30,124 bases of DNA from Ophiosphaerella korrae (GCA_028456385.1 JALNQF010000439.1:1-30124); one strand, 5' to 3'. Positions 1-10,391 are shown, counted from the stretch's first letter. Program-made: numbers and translations. The notes: generated by a model from the letters alone, not told the origin.

Positions 1-3000
1 TATAATAGATATAGAGGAACGAGATAAAGAATAGAAGTTTGTTTAGAAATACTTACTAGTTATAAGTATAGAGGAAGCGTACAAAGACTAGAAAGAACGT
101 AATCCTAAAGAAATAAAGTTTATACTATTTTAAGAATAGATAAAGTAATATATAGTTATAGTAGGAAGAATACTTATATAAAAAGAATAGTAATACCTTG
201 TAAGAGAGACGCAATAGATTAATAAAGCCTATATACTAAGAGTACTAGTAGTATACTATATCCTAATAATAGATATACCTAGTAGAAGCAAATACTAAGA
301 AGGGGATAACAAAATAATAGACCTAAAACATCTAGTATACTTTAAAGTATTATAGATATTATACCTAGACAAGAATTGTATTATATATAGAAACCCTAAA
401 GTAAATAACAATATATAGCCTATAAGGAGAAGAGGCTATAACTATATAAGAGTAATTATAGTAGAAGATATCTAAGGATAGGAAATAATCCTAGAAGATA
501 GATATATAGTAGTAAGACCTAGCCTAAAATTATCTAAGAAATGCGTCTAAAGAGGACTATAGTATAAATATATATACGACAAGTATCTAAAATACAAAAA
601 ATATAAACTTAAAGTAGGCCTATAGCCCTAGAAAGATAGACAATTTAATAAATTACTAAAGTAAGAAAGGCTAGAAGGTATAGGAGGCCTATATATTACG
701 AAAACAGGTATATACTAAGGAAAGAAAGTACAATTAATAATTAATAGTAGAGCTATAAGAAACTTTATATTAAAGAAGTTTATAGAAACACAAGGAATAA
801 AGTATATAATAAAGAAATACTCTTAATAACTAAGTACGATTAAAAGAAAACTATTTTAGGAACTAATATAGTTTAAGATAGTACCTTTAATACTAAGGTT
901 AGAAGGACTAGAAATCTAGAACATAGTTATAGATATAACAACAATCGATAATAAACAAGATATAATATTAGGTATACTATAGTTATAGATAACTAACCTA
1001 TATATTAATTAGAGAATAGGAAAAATTAGTTACAATAAAATAGATATACTAAAAGCTAATATAAGTACCTATAAAGGAGAATTCCTAGAAGAATACAAGA
1101 AATAGGAAAAGTAGCTTATAAAACTAGAAGATTACCTTCTAGAACACTAACTATAGGACTTAGTAATAGAACTAGAAGAAGAAAAAAACGTAAGATAGAG
1201 CCTAGTCTACTAAAAAATAGAAAAAGAATCTAAGATTAAACAATTATTTATACAAAATGCAATAAAGAAAGGATAGATAAGAGAATCTAAATCCTTAGTA
1301 GTATATAGATTAATATTTATAGATAAAAAAGGAATAAGTAATAAAAGACCCTACGTAGATTTTAAAAAAACTAACGCAATTATAAACAAGAACTAATACC
1401 TACTACTATAAATAGATAAAATATAAGATAGGCTATAAAGAGTAAAGATCTTTATAAAACTAGATATATAAAACGTATACTACTAGATTAGAATTAAGAA
1501 AAGAGATAAGTAGAAAATAGCGTTTAGAATACAATATAGACTATATAAATACTTAGTTATACTATTTAGTTTAACAAACGCACTAGTAGCATTCTAGGAG
1601 AGAATTAATATAGTACTAAGAGAATACTTAGATATATTTATATTCGCGTACTTAGACAACATTCTTATATTCTTAGAAATAGAGAAAGAATACGTGTAAT
1701 ATATATACAAAGTACTAAAGAAACTAGTAGAAGCTAAAATATTTCTTAAGATAAGAAAATGCGAGTTCTATACAAAGGAAATAGATTTCCTTAGATTTAT
1801 TATTAAACTAGGAAAAATTAAGATTAACCTAGAAAAGATTAACTTAATTAACAAATAGCTAATACTAAAGAACCTAAAAGAGGTATAATAATTTTATAGG
1901 CTAGCTAACTTTTATAGAAAGTTAATAGTAAGATACTTTAAAGATATAGAGCTAATTATAAGACTTATAAAAAAAGATACGCTATTTAAATAGATAAAGG
2001 AATGCGATAAGGTATTTAAGAGAATAAAAAAGAAGTTTATAGAAAACCTAGTTATTAGAATATATAACCTAGAACTACTAGTAATAGTAAAAATAGACGT
2101 ATTAAACTTAGTCTATAGAATAGTACTAATGTAAGAAGACCTAGAGACTAAAAAGGAATACTTAGTTAAATACTTCTCTAAGAAGATAAAAATAGTAGAA
2201 CTTAATTACTTAATTTATAACAAAGAGATACTAGTAATCTATAAAGTATTTAAATAATAGAGAGTATACTTATAAAGAGTAAAGCACTAGATAAAAGTTT
2301 ATATAGACTATAAGAATCTTATAGGATTTATAATAAATAAAGAGCTATTACAACGCTATATAAGATAGTAGGAGTTTCTATTAATATTTAATATAGAAAT
2401 AATATATATAAAAGGGAAAGACAACTAATTTATAGACGCTCTAAGTAGAAGACTAGACTTACAAGAAGAAGTAAGCGCTACTAGTATAGTTCTAGTTAAG
2501 AACGAAGAAGGATATTTAGTCCTAAATATACTTAAGATAGCTATAATACTTAAGAGGACAAGTAATAAGCTAAACAAATAGATTTAGAAAATAATATAAG
2601 AAGTATCTAAAGAAATAGAGAAACTTAAAATCTAAGATAGATTTGCATAAGTATATAGAAGAATATATATTCTAGGAAAAATTTAAAGAGAATTTATATA
2701 ACAATTCTATAAATTACTAGTACATAGTTACTAAGGTATTAAGAAAATATTAGATAGACTACTACAAGATTACTATATTCTAAAAGTAAGATAACTAGTA
2801 ATAGAAGTACTATAAGACTATATAGAATATTAAAAGAATAAATACAATAGATATATACTATATAGAATACTATAACTAGTAGAAGTACTAAAATAACTAT
2901 AGGGAGTTATTACAATAGACTTTATTATAAAGTTACCTAAGTCTAAAGATCTAATATTAGGAGTTAAATATAATAGAATTTTAATAATAGTAGATAAACT

Positions 3001-3952
3001 TATAAAGTATATATACTTTAGACTATATAAAGAAAAAAGTAGGATAGAGGTTACTATACACTAGGTTCTAGAAACTGTAATTAGTTAATATAGACTACTA
3101 GATAAGATTATTATAAATAGAGATGTACGATTTATATTAAAACTATAAGGAATAATAATAGCGCAATTAGGAATATAATACGTAATATCTATAGTATATT
3201 ATCTATAAATAGACAGATAATTAGAATAAATAAATTAGATAGTAGAATAGTACTTAAGATACTACCTTAACTACAACTAAAATAATTAGGTATAGCTACT
3301 ACCTATAGTATAATTAGTATACAATAGCACAAAGAATATAGTAATAGGAGTATTACTCTTCTTTGTAAACTATAGATTTAAGCCTAATATATATTAGATA
3401 CTATAAAATTAAATATCTTAGTCTCTAAGAAGAAAAAACTTTGCTAATAGACTTAGAGATATATATAACTAATTAAGATAGGATATAGAATTCCTATATA
3501 ATTAAATAGTAAAGTACTATAATAAGAAGTATAAAGAAGGACTTTAATTTAGAGAGGGAGAAAAAGTATAGTTAGTATAAAAGAATATTAAAAGTAAATA
3601 ACCTAGTTTAAAATTAGACTACGTTAAGATAAGACTATACAAAATTAAGAAAGAAGTTATACTAGTTATATTTAAATTAAAGCTACTAAATAAGATAAGG
3701 ATATACCTAACATTCTATATAGCCCTACTAGAACAAGTACTATAAAACGTAGAACTACTAGTATATAAAGTAGATACGTATAGAGAATAGGAAGAATAAG
3801 AAGTTAAGAAAATCCTAGTACACTAGTTCTATAATAGAAAAAACTACTACCTAGTAAAATAGATAGGTATAGACGAGAAAGGGCAACTATAAGAAGAAAT
3901 ATAGGAACTAGAGGATAATCTTAATTACTTTAAGAAACTAGAGGACTTCTAA
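1..3952 (+). pseudogene. pol polyprotein of copy A: protease, RT, RNase H, integrase, chromodomain
   Basis: Dead coding region of the retrotransposon polyprotein, which would process itself, copy RNA into DNA and integrate it. In order: a retropepsin motif reading NSRA at 743-754 (functional form D-S/T-G-A; Asp and Gly lost); reverse transcriptase with YLDN at 1649-1660; RNase H around 2090-2450; integrase core around 2900-3450; and a chromodomain-like end around 3827-3952, ending in LEDF like the C copy. Many TAG/TAA codons interrupt the frame at positions where the related copy or the family has Gln or Trp. No protein could be made. The domain order RT, RNase H, integrase, chromodomain places it in the Ty3/gypsy chromoviruses. 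The missing gag and 5' LTR should lie left of the window. Confidence 0.9.
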
Positions 3953-4670
3953 AGTTAAAATCCCCTAGAACGCCTAGCAGTAAACTAAGAGAACTAATAT
4001 TATTACTACTAGATAGAGAGGCGATAGGAACGCCTAATGTAATAGGAACAACCTCTACTATAGCCTTAAAATTAAGCTTAGACTTAATAAAAGTAGCCTA
4101 CGCAATAGATTTCTTATTATTTAAGGCCTTTGTCTTACGAAGACGAACTAAACAAGCGTAATTTTCTACCTATATACTTAGAATATAATTACGTTCTTTT
4201 TTAGCTTTAGTAATCTATTTAGATAGTTTATTTTAAGTATAGTTAATAGCTCTCTCTATTATAAATAAGTATAGATATAAGAATAAGTATTGTTAACCTA
4301 TACTCTACAAGAGATATACTAAAAAGATTATAAGACGCGTAAGTATTAGTATAAATATATACCTTATAAGCCTTACTATATTTTAAAGAAATATACTCTA
4401 GAAGAGGATTTAAAGACTTATAACAAGAACAAGAGAATATAGTAATACTATAACGTAATATACGATCTGCTAATTAAAGATAATAAAGAGTAAACTTAGT
4501 AGGTATAGAGATAGAGAGTAAAGAACTCTATATTAATAAAGAAACTAGGTTAATAACTTTAGCTCTAAGATAGATAAACTAAGGTCTACCTAGAGGGAGA
4601 GATAGTATTATAGGCGTAATAGAAGAAATCGAGATAGAACTAATTAGTCCTAGTCTAGGCGCTAACGAAG
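3930..4670 (-). pseudogene. antisense ORF of copy A (family-specific, function unknown)
   Basis: On the minus strand a reading frame runs from inside the LTR across the polypurine tract and down to a stop at 3930-3932, antisense to the last chromodomain codons. The first section reads through blocks such as GLISSISISS, RAKVINL, SKAYKVYIY and ends in NRESY. The second section, in another frame, begins ERAINYT, continues KKERNYILS and KALNNKK, and ends PIASLSS and RSPLVS. The same blocks occur in the minus strand of copies C and B. The stops inside it are TAA/TAG, explicable as mutated Gln or Trp codons. The second section is rich in Lys, Glu, Gln and Leu and looks helical or coiled-coil. No known family is recognised. 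The change of frame could be an intron or a frameshift. Confidence 0.55.
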
Positions 4671-5052
4671 CATAGGACGAGCGGGGTAATAACCTTAATT
4701 AAGAAACTACCTATAACTAGGATACGTAGTAGTAATCTATAGTTACGTGCAAATAGATTAGTAGTAATCTATTATAACGCAATAATAGATTAAAGTAATC
4801 TATAGTTATAAGCGAATAGATTAGTAGTAATCTATAAGGTTATATAGATAGATTACTAGTAGTATATAGTTAGTATAATGCGCATTATTAAGATAGTATT
4901 AGTAATTTAATCTTTTAACTATAGAACGCTAATACAAGATAGTTACAAAATATCTTCTATTATTTATAGTTATTGTAGATTACTCTTAAGCTTTTACTAT
5001 TACTTTGTAATCTACTAACCCCCTTTAAGATAGGCACCTATAGTTAATAACA
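4606..5052 (+). repeat. 3' LTR of copy A
   Basis: It aligns with the LTRs of copy C. The start reads TATTA where C has TGTTA (a TpG to TpA change), directly after the purine run 4593-4604, and the end reads AATAACA where C has GGTAACA. Shared internal blocks include GCGCATTATTAAGATAGTAT and the region around ATATCTTCTATT. At about 447 bp it is slightly longer than the 429-bp LTRs of C, with several indels, so A belongs to a somewhat diverged lineage. Confidence 0.85.
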
Positions 5053-5059
5053 AGAGGCC

Positions 5060-5495
5060 TGTTATAATTTTTATAAGATTAAATAGTAAAGTACTATAAT
5101 AAGAAATATAGAGAAAGACTTTAGTTTAAAGAAAGAGAAAAAGTATAGTTTATATAAAGAAATATTAAAAGTATATAACTAAGTTTAAAACTAGGTTATA
5201 TAAAAATAAAACTATATAAAGTAAAAAAGTAAGTTATACTAGTTATATTTAAGTTAAGACTACTAGATAAAATAAAAATATACTTAATATTTTATATTAT
5301 ACTACTAGAAAAAGTACTATAAAAAGTAGAACTAATAGTATATAAAGTAGATATATATAAAGAATAAGAAAACTAAAAAGTAAAAAAAATTCTATAATAT
5401 TAGTTCTATAATAAAAGAAGTAACTATAAGAAGATATATAGAAACTAGAAAATAATCTTAATTACTTTAAGAAATTAGAAGACTTCTAAAGTTAA
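5060..5495 (+). pseudogene. C-terminal pol remnant of copy B
   Basis: Heavily RIP-mutated end of the integrase region followed by what remains of the chromodomain tail, ending in LEDF. Compared with copies A and C about 40 bp are missing near 5415, in the middle of the chromodomain, so that the tyrosine-rich YYLVK core of the other copies is lost. Only the last part of pol is present in the window. Confidence 0.75.
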
Positions 5496-6215
5496 AACCT
5501 TCTAAGCTACTTAGTAGTAAATTAAAAAAAACTTATAATATTTATAGTAAGTAAAAAAGTAATAGGAGCGCTTAATATAATATAAGCTAGAGTAGCTTTT
5601 ACTATATCTTTAAAGTCTATCTTAGCTTTTAAAGTATAAAACTATATAGATAATTTAGTAATATTATAATCTTTTAGTTTATAAAGATAGTTTATACATA
5701 CCTAAAGTTTTACTATCTTATAAGTAGTTTTAGAAATTAGGTTATACTTAGCTTACTTAGTAGTAGCTAGCTATAATAATAATCTCTCTCTAGTATAATT
5801 AATAGCTTTCTTTATATAATTTAGAAATAATAGATTTAGTAGTAATAGAGTACTTATATTCTATAATAAAGATACTGAAAAGAGTAAATTAATACTAAAT
5901 ATTAGTAAGAATATACTTATTATACGCCTTACTATCTTTTAAAGATATAAAGTAAGATAGTTTAAAGTTAGTATAATAAAAATAGAGAAATATTTTAACT
6001 CTATTTTAAGTAACTTAGTCTATATATAATACTTTATTATATTAAGAATAATAAGGTATAGAGAGTAATAAAGAGTTAGAGATTAATAAAAAAAGTAAGT
6101 TAATAACTTTAGTTTTAAGATAAGAAAATAAGAACTTACTTAAAGGAGGAGATAGTATTATAGTAGTAATAAGAGAAAACTAGATAGAACTAATTAGACT
6201 TATAATAGAAGATAA
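5467..6215 (-). pseudogene. antisense ORF of copy B (degraded)
   Basis: The minus strand shows the same succession of blocks as copies A and C: LISSI inside the LTR, LSPPL across the polypurine tract, KVINLL, DSKAYNKYI, a terminal KESY, then in the second frame KAINYT, a Lys/Leu-rich section with KLKDYN, and SAPITFL. It carries more stop codons, all TAA or TAG in what I read. The distance from its end to the LTR differs from copy A by 13 nt, so at least one frame-breaking indel is present. No function can be assigned. Confidence 0.45.
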
Positions 6216-6534
6216 CAATATATATAACTTATAAGATAATACGCTTAATTAAGAAGTTAATTATAATAAAGATATATAATAGCTTTATAGCTTTATAAGG
6301 CTTAGTAACTATAAAGCTATAAAGTTAGTAGAATAGTATAAGTATATAGTTAGTAGAGATATACACCCCTAAGATAGTATTAGTAATTTAATCTCTAACT
6401 AAGAGCGATAATATATTAATATTATAAGAATTATTCTATTATTTACAAGTTTATTACTTAATTACTACACGTACTTTAGTTATTAACTTTTAGTCTACTA
6501 TACTCCCCCTAGAGGCTTCTAGTAGTTAATAACT
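6156..6534 (+). repeat. 3' LTR of copy B
   Basis: It starts TATTATAG directly after the purine run AAAGGAGGAGATAG and shares the GATAGTATTAGTAATTTAAT block and the overall order of the other LTRs of this family. The end is placed at TTAATAACT by alignment with the LTR end of copy A and is uncertain by a few bases. At about 379 bp it is shorter than the LTRs of A and C, implying internal deletions. Confidence 0.7.
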
Positions 6535-7480
6535 AGGAGTCCTATTATAACTATACTAACTATTAAGTCTACTTCTATTTATTTTACTATAAGTATTAAG
6601 TAGTACGTATTTAGTAAGAGAAATATCTTTTATCTTACTTTAAGTAAATATACTACTAGTAGTAAGATCTACTAAAGTATTATTAACTATAAATATAGCT
6701 ATATTTTTCCTTAATTTAAGAAGATAAGTTACTATTATATACTTTTAGAATTATTTATTCTTTCTTTCTAAGTTATCTTAAGTTTAAAGTAACTATAGTT
6801 TTAAAAGTTTATAAACTATATAAAAGTAACTTTATTAGTTAGTAAAAGAAAGTCTTTAGTAACTATATAAATCTATAGTATTTCTATAACTTTATAAGTT
6901 CCTATATTAGTAGTAGCTTAGTTATACTTAGCTTACTCTATATTCTAATTTGAAATAGTCTTTATTAGTTTAAGTAAGCTAATATACTATTTATAAGTAC
7001 GTTCTTGTTTTAACTATTTATTAATTCTAATTATTTATTTTAGGTAAGTAAGCTATTATTATATTAACTAATATAGTAGGTAATATATACGTAGTAAATA
7101 TAGTAAGACTAATAATTAAATAAATACTACAATATACTATAAGCTTGTCTTTTTCTTATTATATATATATTAATTAATTTAATATTACTTAGTAAGAGTC
7201 TTATAATACTTAAGATCTTTTTAAATACTTTAAAACTTACTACTAAGAGTTTAGGCTAACGCGTAGGCTCTTTAATATTACTAGCTAGAGTATAATCTAT
7301 AAGTACTAGAAGATTAGTAAGTTCTAGTATCTTTATAAGCTCTATAGTAGAGGCTAAGTTAATCTAATCCTAGATTTTGTATATAATGTATCTTAACTAT
7401 AGCTAAGTTAGCTTAGTAGTATAGTTAGTATTAGTTCTTAATGTTATAGTTAGGTTACGTTAGGTAATACTAGTTATCTT
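6535..7480. other. RIP-degraded relic, unidentified
   Basis: AT-rich, TpA-saturated sequence with no usable frame on either strand. On the minus strand, around 7190-7330, one frame is unusually open and reads like a protein fragment (a stretch with SNIKEP, then KVFKKILSIIRLLLSN), with TAG/TAA stops elsewhere. I could not place it in a family. It is not part of the A/B chromovirus, since it lies beyond the LTR of B and does not align to any part of copy C. Most likely it is an older mobile element. RIP-like composition fades out near 7480. Confidence 0.4.
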
Positions 7481-7496
7481 AGTTTGGCTTTGAGCT

Positions 7497-7800
7497 GTGG
7501 GAGGGTAGGAGATTAGTACTTTTTTAAGTACGCTTATTTAACGCTAAGTGTAGTGCTTAGCTTAATACTTAGCTTAATTAAGAGTTACTAGAAGGCTGGT
7601 AGAGTGCAAGAGATTTGCGCTTTTCGAAGATGCTTGTAGTGCTGCCAGAGGGCAGGAGAATAGCACTTTTCGTAGATGCGCGTAGGGGTGCCGGAAGGCA
7701 GGAGATTAGCACTTTTCGTAGATGCTCTGTATGGTGCTTAGCTTGATGCTCAGCTTGATGCTTGAGTTGATGCTCGAGTTGATGCTCGAGCCGGAGCAAT
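7497..7800. repeat. minisatellite: roughly 47-bp and 12-bp tandem repeats
   Basis: Three to four imperfect copies of a unit of about 47 bp, each with a core like GGAGATTAGCACTTTTCGTA followed by GATGC, lie at about 7500-7545 and 7590-7730. They are followed by about five copies of a 12-bp unit (GCTTGAGTTGAT and variants) at 7735-7795. The leftmost copies (7497-7590) carry TpA-type changes relative to the right ones, for example TTAGCTTAAT against TTAGCTTGAT. The minus-strand frame through here encodes only a low-complexity His/Glu/Gln repeat and is not a credible gene. Confidence 0.7.
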
Positions 7801-8371
7801 CAGGTGTAGGTGGGTGCTGGTTTGCTCAACTTGGTTGAGGCAGTGAGACTCTTAATTGTCAGATTTGAAGGCGGTTATAGCAGGTTGATAAAAAGGCTTT
7901 TTCGTAACGGCCATGTGAGGGCCTTGTTGGAGATGGATACTGAGGCTTTCGGAAAGGCCTTATTTCAGATTGATCACCTATGACTTGAAGGCACTGGGTA
8001 TGAACTGAATGGATTGATCGTTGTGTCTATCTCTGGCCCTGCGCTCTATCTATGTATCTGCGCTGCGGCGGTCTCGGCTGGGTCTCTCGAAACGGCGGCG
8101 AGCCGGATCCTCAGCACTCATTCTGTTGAGGTGCTGGTTCCTTTGTTGTATCAGTTGTGCTGACGTAGTCTATCTCCTTGCATGTGAGGTCCTTTGTTCG
8201 ATTCCTTTGTTCGTGAAGGTCGAGGCTGCGATCTTTTCAGCTGCGGCGGGGTTGGCAGCTTGGCGATCGTCACGCTCGTGCGCCGACCCAATCATATCGC
8301 CGCACTAGCTTAAGCGAGCCAATCAACAGATTCCAGGACACCCGGAATCTGTTGCGCTTCTCTGCGCACAT
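7801..8371. other. GC-balanced intergenic DNA, no gene seen
   Basis: No RIP signature and no coding region that I can support. A 95-codon plus-strand frame at 8021-8308 is Cys/Ser/Arg/Leu-rich, has no recognisable domain and no intron-like continuation, so I do not call it a gene. No tRNA-like fold was found. Confidence 0.4.
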
Positions 8372-8450
8372 GCTATCGAGCATCTGATCGCACATGTGAT
8401 CGCGCATGTGATCGCGCATCTAATCGCGCATCGCATATCTGATCGTGCAA
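8372..8450. repeat. 12-bp tandem repeat (GTGATCGCGCAT)
   Basis: Six imperfect copies of a 12-bp unit (for example CTGATCGCACAT, GTGATCGCGCAT twice, CTAATCGCGCAT), with one 7-bp interruption at 8432-8438. Each copy contains GATCGCGC or a near form, which makes the array rich in CpG and in short palindromes. No coding role is evident. Confidence 0.75.
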
Positions 8451-8529
8451 CTCATCTGACAACAAAGTAGTAACTTAGTCTACTTACGTAGATAAATTAC
8501 AGAGTATAAGCACTAATGTAGCTGCTACC

Positions 8530-8559
8530 TCGCGTTAGTCCGTTCATGAAGCCCCCTTG
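8530..8559 (-). repeat. single terminal arm of a MITE-like element
   Basis: On the minus strand this reads GTACAAGGGGGCTTCATGAA and then CGGACTAACGCG. It is a variant of the terminal repeat seen in the neighbouring elements (TACAAG, a G/C run, CATGARCGGA, TTAG). It abuts the start of the next element at TACAAG, so the two form a back-to-back junction. Its partner arm is not visible, so it is probably a remnant left by insertion of the neighbour. Confidence 0.5.
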
Positions 8560-8675
8560 TACAAGTCCCCCCATAAGCGGATTGTTAGCGCGCCTTACTG
8601 CACAGATAAATTTTGTATGAGAATATATCAGTGCGGTGGCGGGCACTAACAATCCGCTCATGGGGGGGACTTGTG
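8560..8675. mobile_element. MITE-like element, 116 bp with inverted arms of about 45 bp
   Basis: Starts TACAAGTCCCCCCATAAGCG and ends with the near-exact reverse complement CGCTCATGGGGGGGACTTGT followed by G. The arms pair over about 45 bp with a short AT-rich centre (AGATAAATTTTGTATGAG and onward), so the element could fold into one long hairpin. It carries no ORF of its own. Counting a flanking TA as target duplication would fit a Tc1/mariner-type non-autonomous element, but the right flank reads TG, so this is only inference. Confidence 0.65.
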
Positions 8676-8926
8676 CAAACTGTACCACCTAACAAAAAGC
8701 ATTTTTTCTCACTATATTATTAGTTAGAATTGGCCAATAGGTTCCTGGTTCGGAAAGCCAGGCTCTAGGGTCGCTGATGAGGCATATGTCCTACTCCTCG
8801 GGTACAACTTTAGAGTTTGTGGGGAACAGAGTACGCCACGCAACGCACCTGTCACATGCAATCCTTTCTCTTCTCTGCTCCTATTCGCTAACTAGACACC
8901 ATTCGACAGCTAGCGGCCATTATATA

Positions 8927-8969
8927 AGGGGGACTTATGAGCGGATTGTTCCGCACAGAGCCATTCTCA
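8927..8969 (+). repeat. truncated MITE-like copy
   Basis: Left arm ATAAGGGGGACTTATGAGCG continuing to GATTGTT, then CCGCAC and CATTCTCAT as in the centre of the full element. About 12 bp of the arm are missing, and the copy is cut at 8970 where a second copy in the same orientation begins. Confidence 0.5.
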
Positions 8970-9075
8970 TGCAAGGGTACCCATGAGCGGATTGTTAGTG
9001 CCCGCCACCGCACTGATACATTCTCATACAAAATCTACCTGTGTGGTGGTCTCGTCCGTGAGCCGCTTGAACGCG
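8970..9075 (-). mobile_element. second MITE-like copy, inverted relative to 8560-8675
   Basis: The run from CCATGAGCGGATTGTTAGTG through GCCCGCCACCGCACTGATA and the ATTCTCATACAAAAT centre matches the reverse complement of 8560-8675 almost base for base as far as about 9046. The distal arm is eroded (TCTCGTCCGTGAGCC). The start reads TGCAAGGGTACCC where the other elements have a longer G/C run. The right end is uncertain. Confidence 0.55.
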
Positions 9076-9116
9076 CTTGCTATCCCTTCGCTATAGATTG
9101 GGGGGATATTGTCGGA

Positions 9117-9140
9117 TGAGTTGGCCCATGAGCCAACTCA
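9117..9140. repeat. perfect inverted repeat, 9-bp stem
   Basis: TGAGTTGGC and GCCAACTCA flank a 6-base centre (CCATGA). The motif CCATGAG is shared with the ends of the MITE-like elements nearby, so this may be a collapsed copy of the same family. It has no T-run like a bacterial terminator, and no transcription unit adjoins it. Confidence 0.5.
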
Positions 9141-9524
9141 CGAATAGATTCGGATGGCGATCGAGATGGCGGTTGATTGGACGCACGCGCGCATGGGTGC
9201 CACGACCGGAATGCGTAGGGCCGATACGCTACTGAGCTGTGAAACCCACTAGGTTTCAACTCAGACGTATATGTAGACCAGAGGGCAGAGCAGATGAAGA
9301 GGAATCAGAGATAATCAATCCACTCAATCAATGAATTCAACTCGAATCAATACTTCACATCATTGATCAGTAACCATCAAATCTGACAGATATACACAAT
9401 GAAGATGCCCAATAACGAGTATGCTCTGTCCTCTTCGAGCGTAGTCTGGCGGTGCTCTATCCAAGATATCCGTTGGTTTATGTTGAACTGGGATAGAATC
9501 GATGTGCTCTCAGCGAGGAAGAAA
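9141..9524. other. non-coding stretch, possible old LTR-like sequence
   Basis: No gene seen. Around 9240-9257 TGTGAAACCCACTAGGTTTC contains the inverted repeat GAAACC/GGTTTC and is followed by AT-rich, Ser/Gln-type sequence with ATCAATCCACTCAATCAATG. This resembles the feel of fungal solo LTRs, but I could not find a matching end or target duplication. Confidence 0.2.
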
Positions 9525-9627
9525 TGCAAGGGGCCATGAACGGATCGCCCGTGGGTTGATTTGCCACGAATTTCTGCACAATATGCGCGCGTGTCCCACT
9601 GACAGTCCGTTCATTGGGGCCCTTGTA
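9525..9627. mobile_element. MITE-like element, 103 bp, third variant
   Basis: Starts TGCAAGGGGCCATGAACGGA and ends TCCGTTCATTGGGGCCCTTG followed by TA. The arms pair over roughly 33 bp at about three quarters identity. The terminal consensus (T-R-CAAG, G/C run, CATGARCGGA) is the same as in the elements at 8530-9075, so this is a diverged member of one family. The minus-strand frame that runs through it is therefore not evidence of a gene. Confidence 0.55.
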
Positions 9628-10391
9628 TATAGCAAACTCTGCAATGGCGTATAGGAGCCCATTTTGGTCTACAGTGAATCGTAACATTGGCCACCGAGGC
9701 CCTTGCTGATCGTGTTTCTGCAGAATCTAGTACAATGAGTCCAGTACCCTAGCACTAGGCTACCGTTTTGTAAATACTCGGGCCTATAATTTTCCCCACA
9801 AATTATGCCTGGCCAAACGGTTGTAACCCCTGTACTAAGATAGAAGCTAATTACTTGTATTGGTTGCGTATTAGCCAGCATCACCTAAGCAGCAGGCTGC
9901 TGTTGCTTTGCGACTCGAATGCGCCTCTTTATTTAAATTAGGTTCCGCGGAAGCACGGAACACTTCTAGTGCATAGCCTCAAAACTTGTGTTGATAAAGT
10001 TCAGAATTTTCAGCTGTCAAATTTGTGGTGCAGGATGCACGACTCAAGAGAGTTTCGCGGAGGCAGGCTCCATCCAACCAGGGGAACTACATTTAAGCCA
10101 TCCAGCCATTGGGCTTAAATAATTTTCATGTGCCATTCCACACATGCATGTCACTTACTAATGCGTGTTAGGGCGCTACTAGGGACCCTTGTTTTTCTGA
10201 ACCCGCATTATTCAAACCGCATCTAATGAATTACTTTCTGTGGCGTTTGGCACATACTTTAAAATGCTGAATGCTGAAAACAATCCGTCCGGCGCAACAT
10301 TTCCCTAACACGCATTATAGGTAATATCCACATAATACATCCCCAGCCCTTTGAAATCCACCAACCCGACTTTTACGTTCTTTACAGTGTA
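9628..10391. other. intergenic region upstream of the membrane-protein gene
   Basis: No supported gene. A minus-strand frame at 9669-9884 has no domain I recognise. At 10091-10120 there is a perfect 9-bp inverted repeat, ATTTAAGCC and GGCTTAAAT separated by 12 bases, about 270 bp before the start codon of the next gene; it might be an operator-like or structural element. No clear TATA box could be fixed. Confidence 0.3.
10091..10120. repeat. 9-bp perfect inverted repeat
   Basis: ATTTAAGCC (10091-10099) and GGCTTAAAT (10112-10120) are exact reverse complements. It lies in the 5' flank of the seven-exon gene. Binding or function is unknown. Confidence 0.5.

Larger units (their letters stand above)
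1..5052 (+). mobile_element. Ty3/gypsy chromovirus copy A (5' end outside window)
   Basis: This is the 3' part of an LTR retrotransposon colinear with the complete copy at 17385-24407. Base 1 corresponds to about 19347, and the offset of 19346 holds from the protease through the reverse transcriptase to the chromodomain, so no net indel separates the copies over 3.9 kb. It begins downstream of the gag zinc knuckles and ends with an LTR at 4606-5052. The whole stretch is TpA-saturated with very little TpG, and the reading frame is broken almost only by TAA/TAG, as expected of RIP. The sequence after 5052 aligns with the interior of another copy, so A probably inserted into copy B. Confidence 0.93.
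5053..6534 (+). mobile_element. 3' fragment of chromovirus copy B, probable host of copy A
   Basis: From about 5060 the sequence again matches the integrase-to-LTR part of the same family: position 5078 corresponds to 3501 of copy A. It runs through the end of pol, the antisense ORF zone and an LTR ending near 6534. It is the most degraded copy. Because it resumes in mid-integrase immediately after the LTR end of A, the simplest reading is that A inserted into B, leaving the 5' part of B to the left of the window. An independent truncated fragment is the alternative. Confidence 0.8.

Noticed and set aside
1..7480. A nuclear genetic code with TAA/TAG reassigned to Gln could explain the pervasive in-frame stops
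   Set aside because: Trp positions also read TAG, Cys reads Tyr and catalytic Asp reads Asn, all as C-to-T/G-to-A changes, and the intact 7-exon gene has no internal TAA/TAG. RIP explains everything with one process.
7578..7799. 73-codon minus-strand ORF with EHQ repeats
   Set aside because: It is simply the translation of a 12-bp and 47-bp minisatellite.
8021..8308. 95-codon plus-strand ORF
   Set aside because: Cys/Arg/Ser-rich composition, no domain, no recognisable relatives, no splice continuation; the region has several equally open frames.
8720..8830. Possible tRNA because of a GGTTC-like box and a nearby hairpin
   Set aside because: No cloverleaf with acceptor and anticodon stems could be drawn.
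8497..9119. Short ORFs on both strands (8497-8688, 8777-8986, 8937-9119)
   Set aside because: They run through MITE-like inverted repeats and share their sequence because of the repeats, not because of coding.
9230..9420. Solo LTR beginning TGTGAAACC
   Set aside because: No matching terminal repeat or target duplication found; kept only as a remark on the region.
9478..9884. Two overlapping minus-strand ORFs that might form a small spliced gene
   Set aside because: The first passes through the inverted-repeat element at 9525-9627. The second has no domain, and I found no convincing intron joining them.
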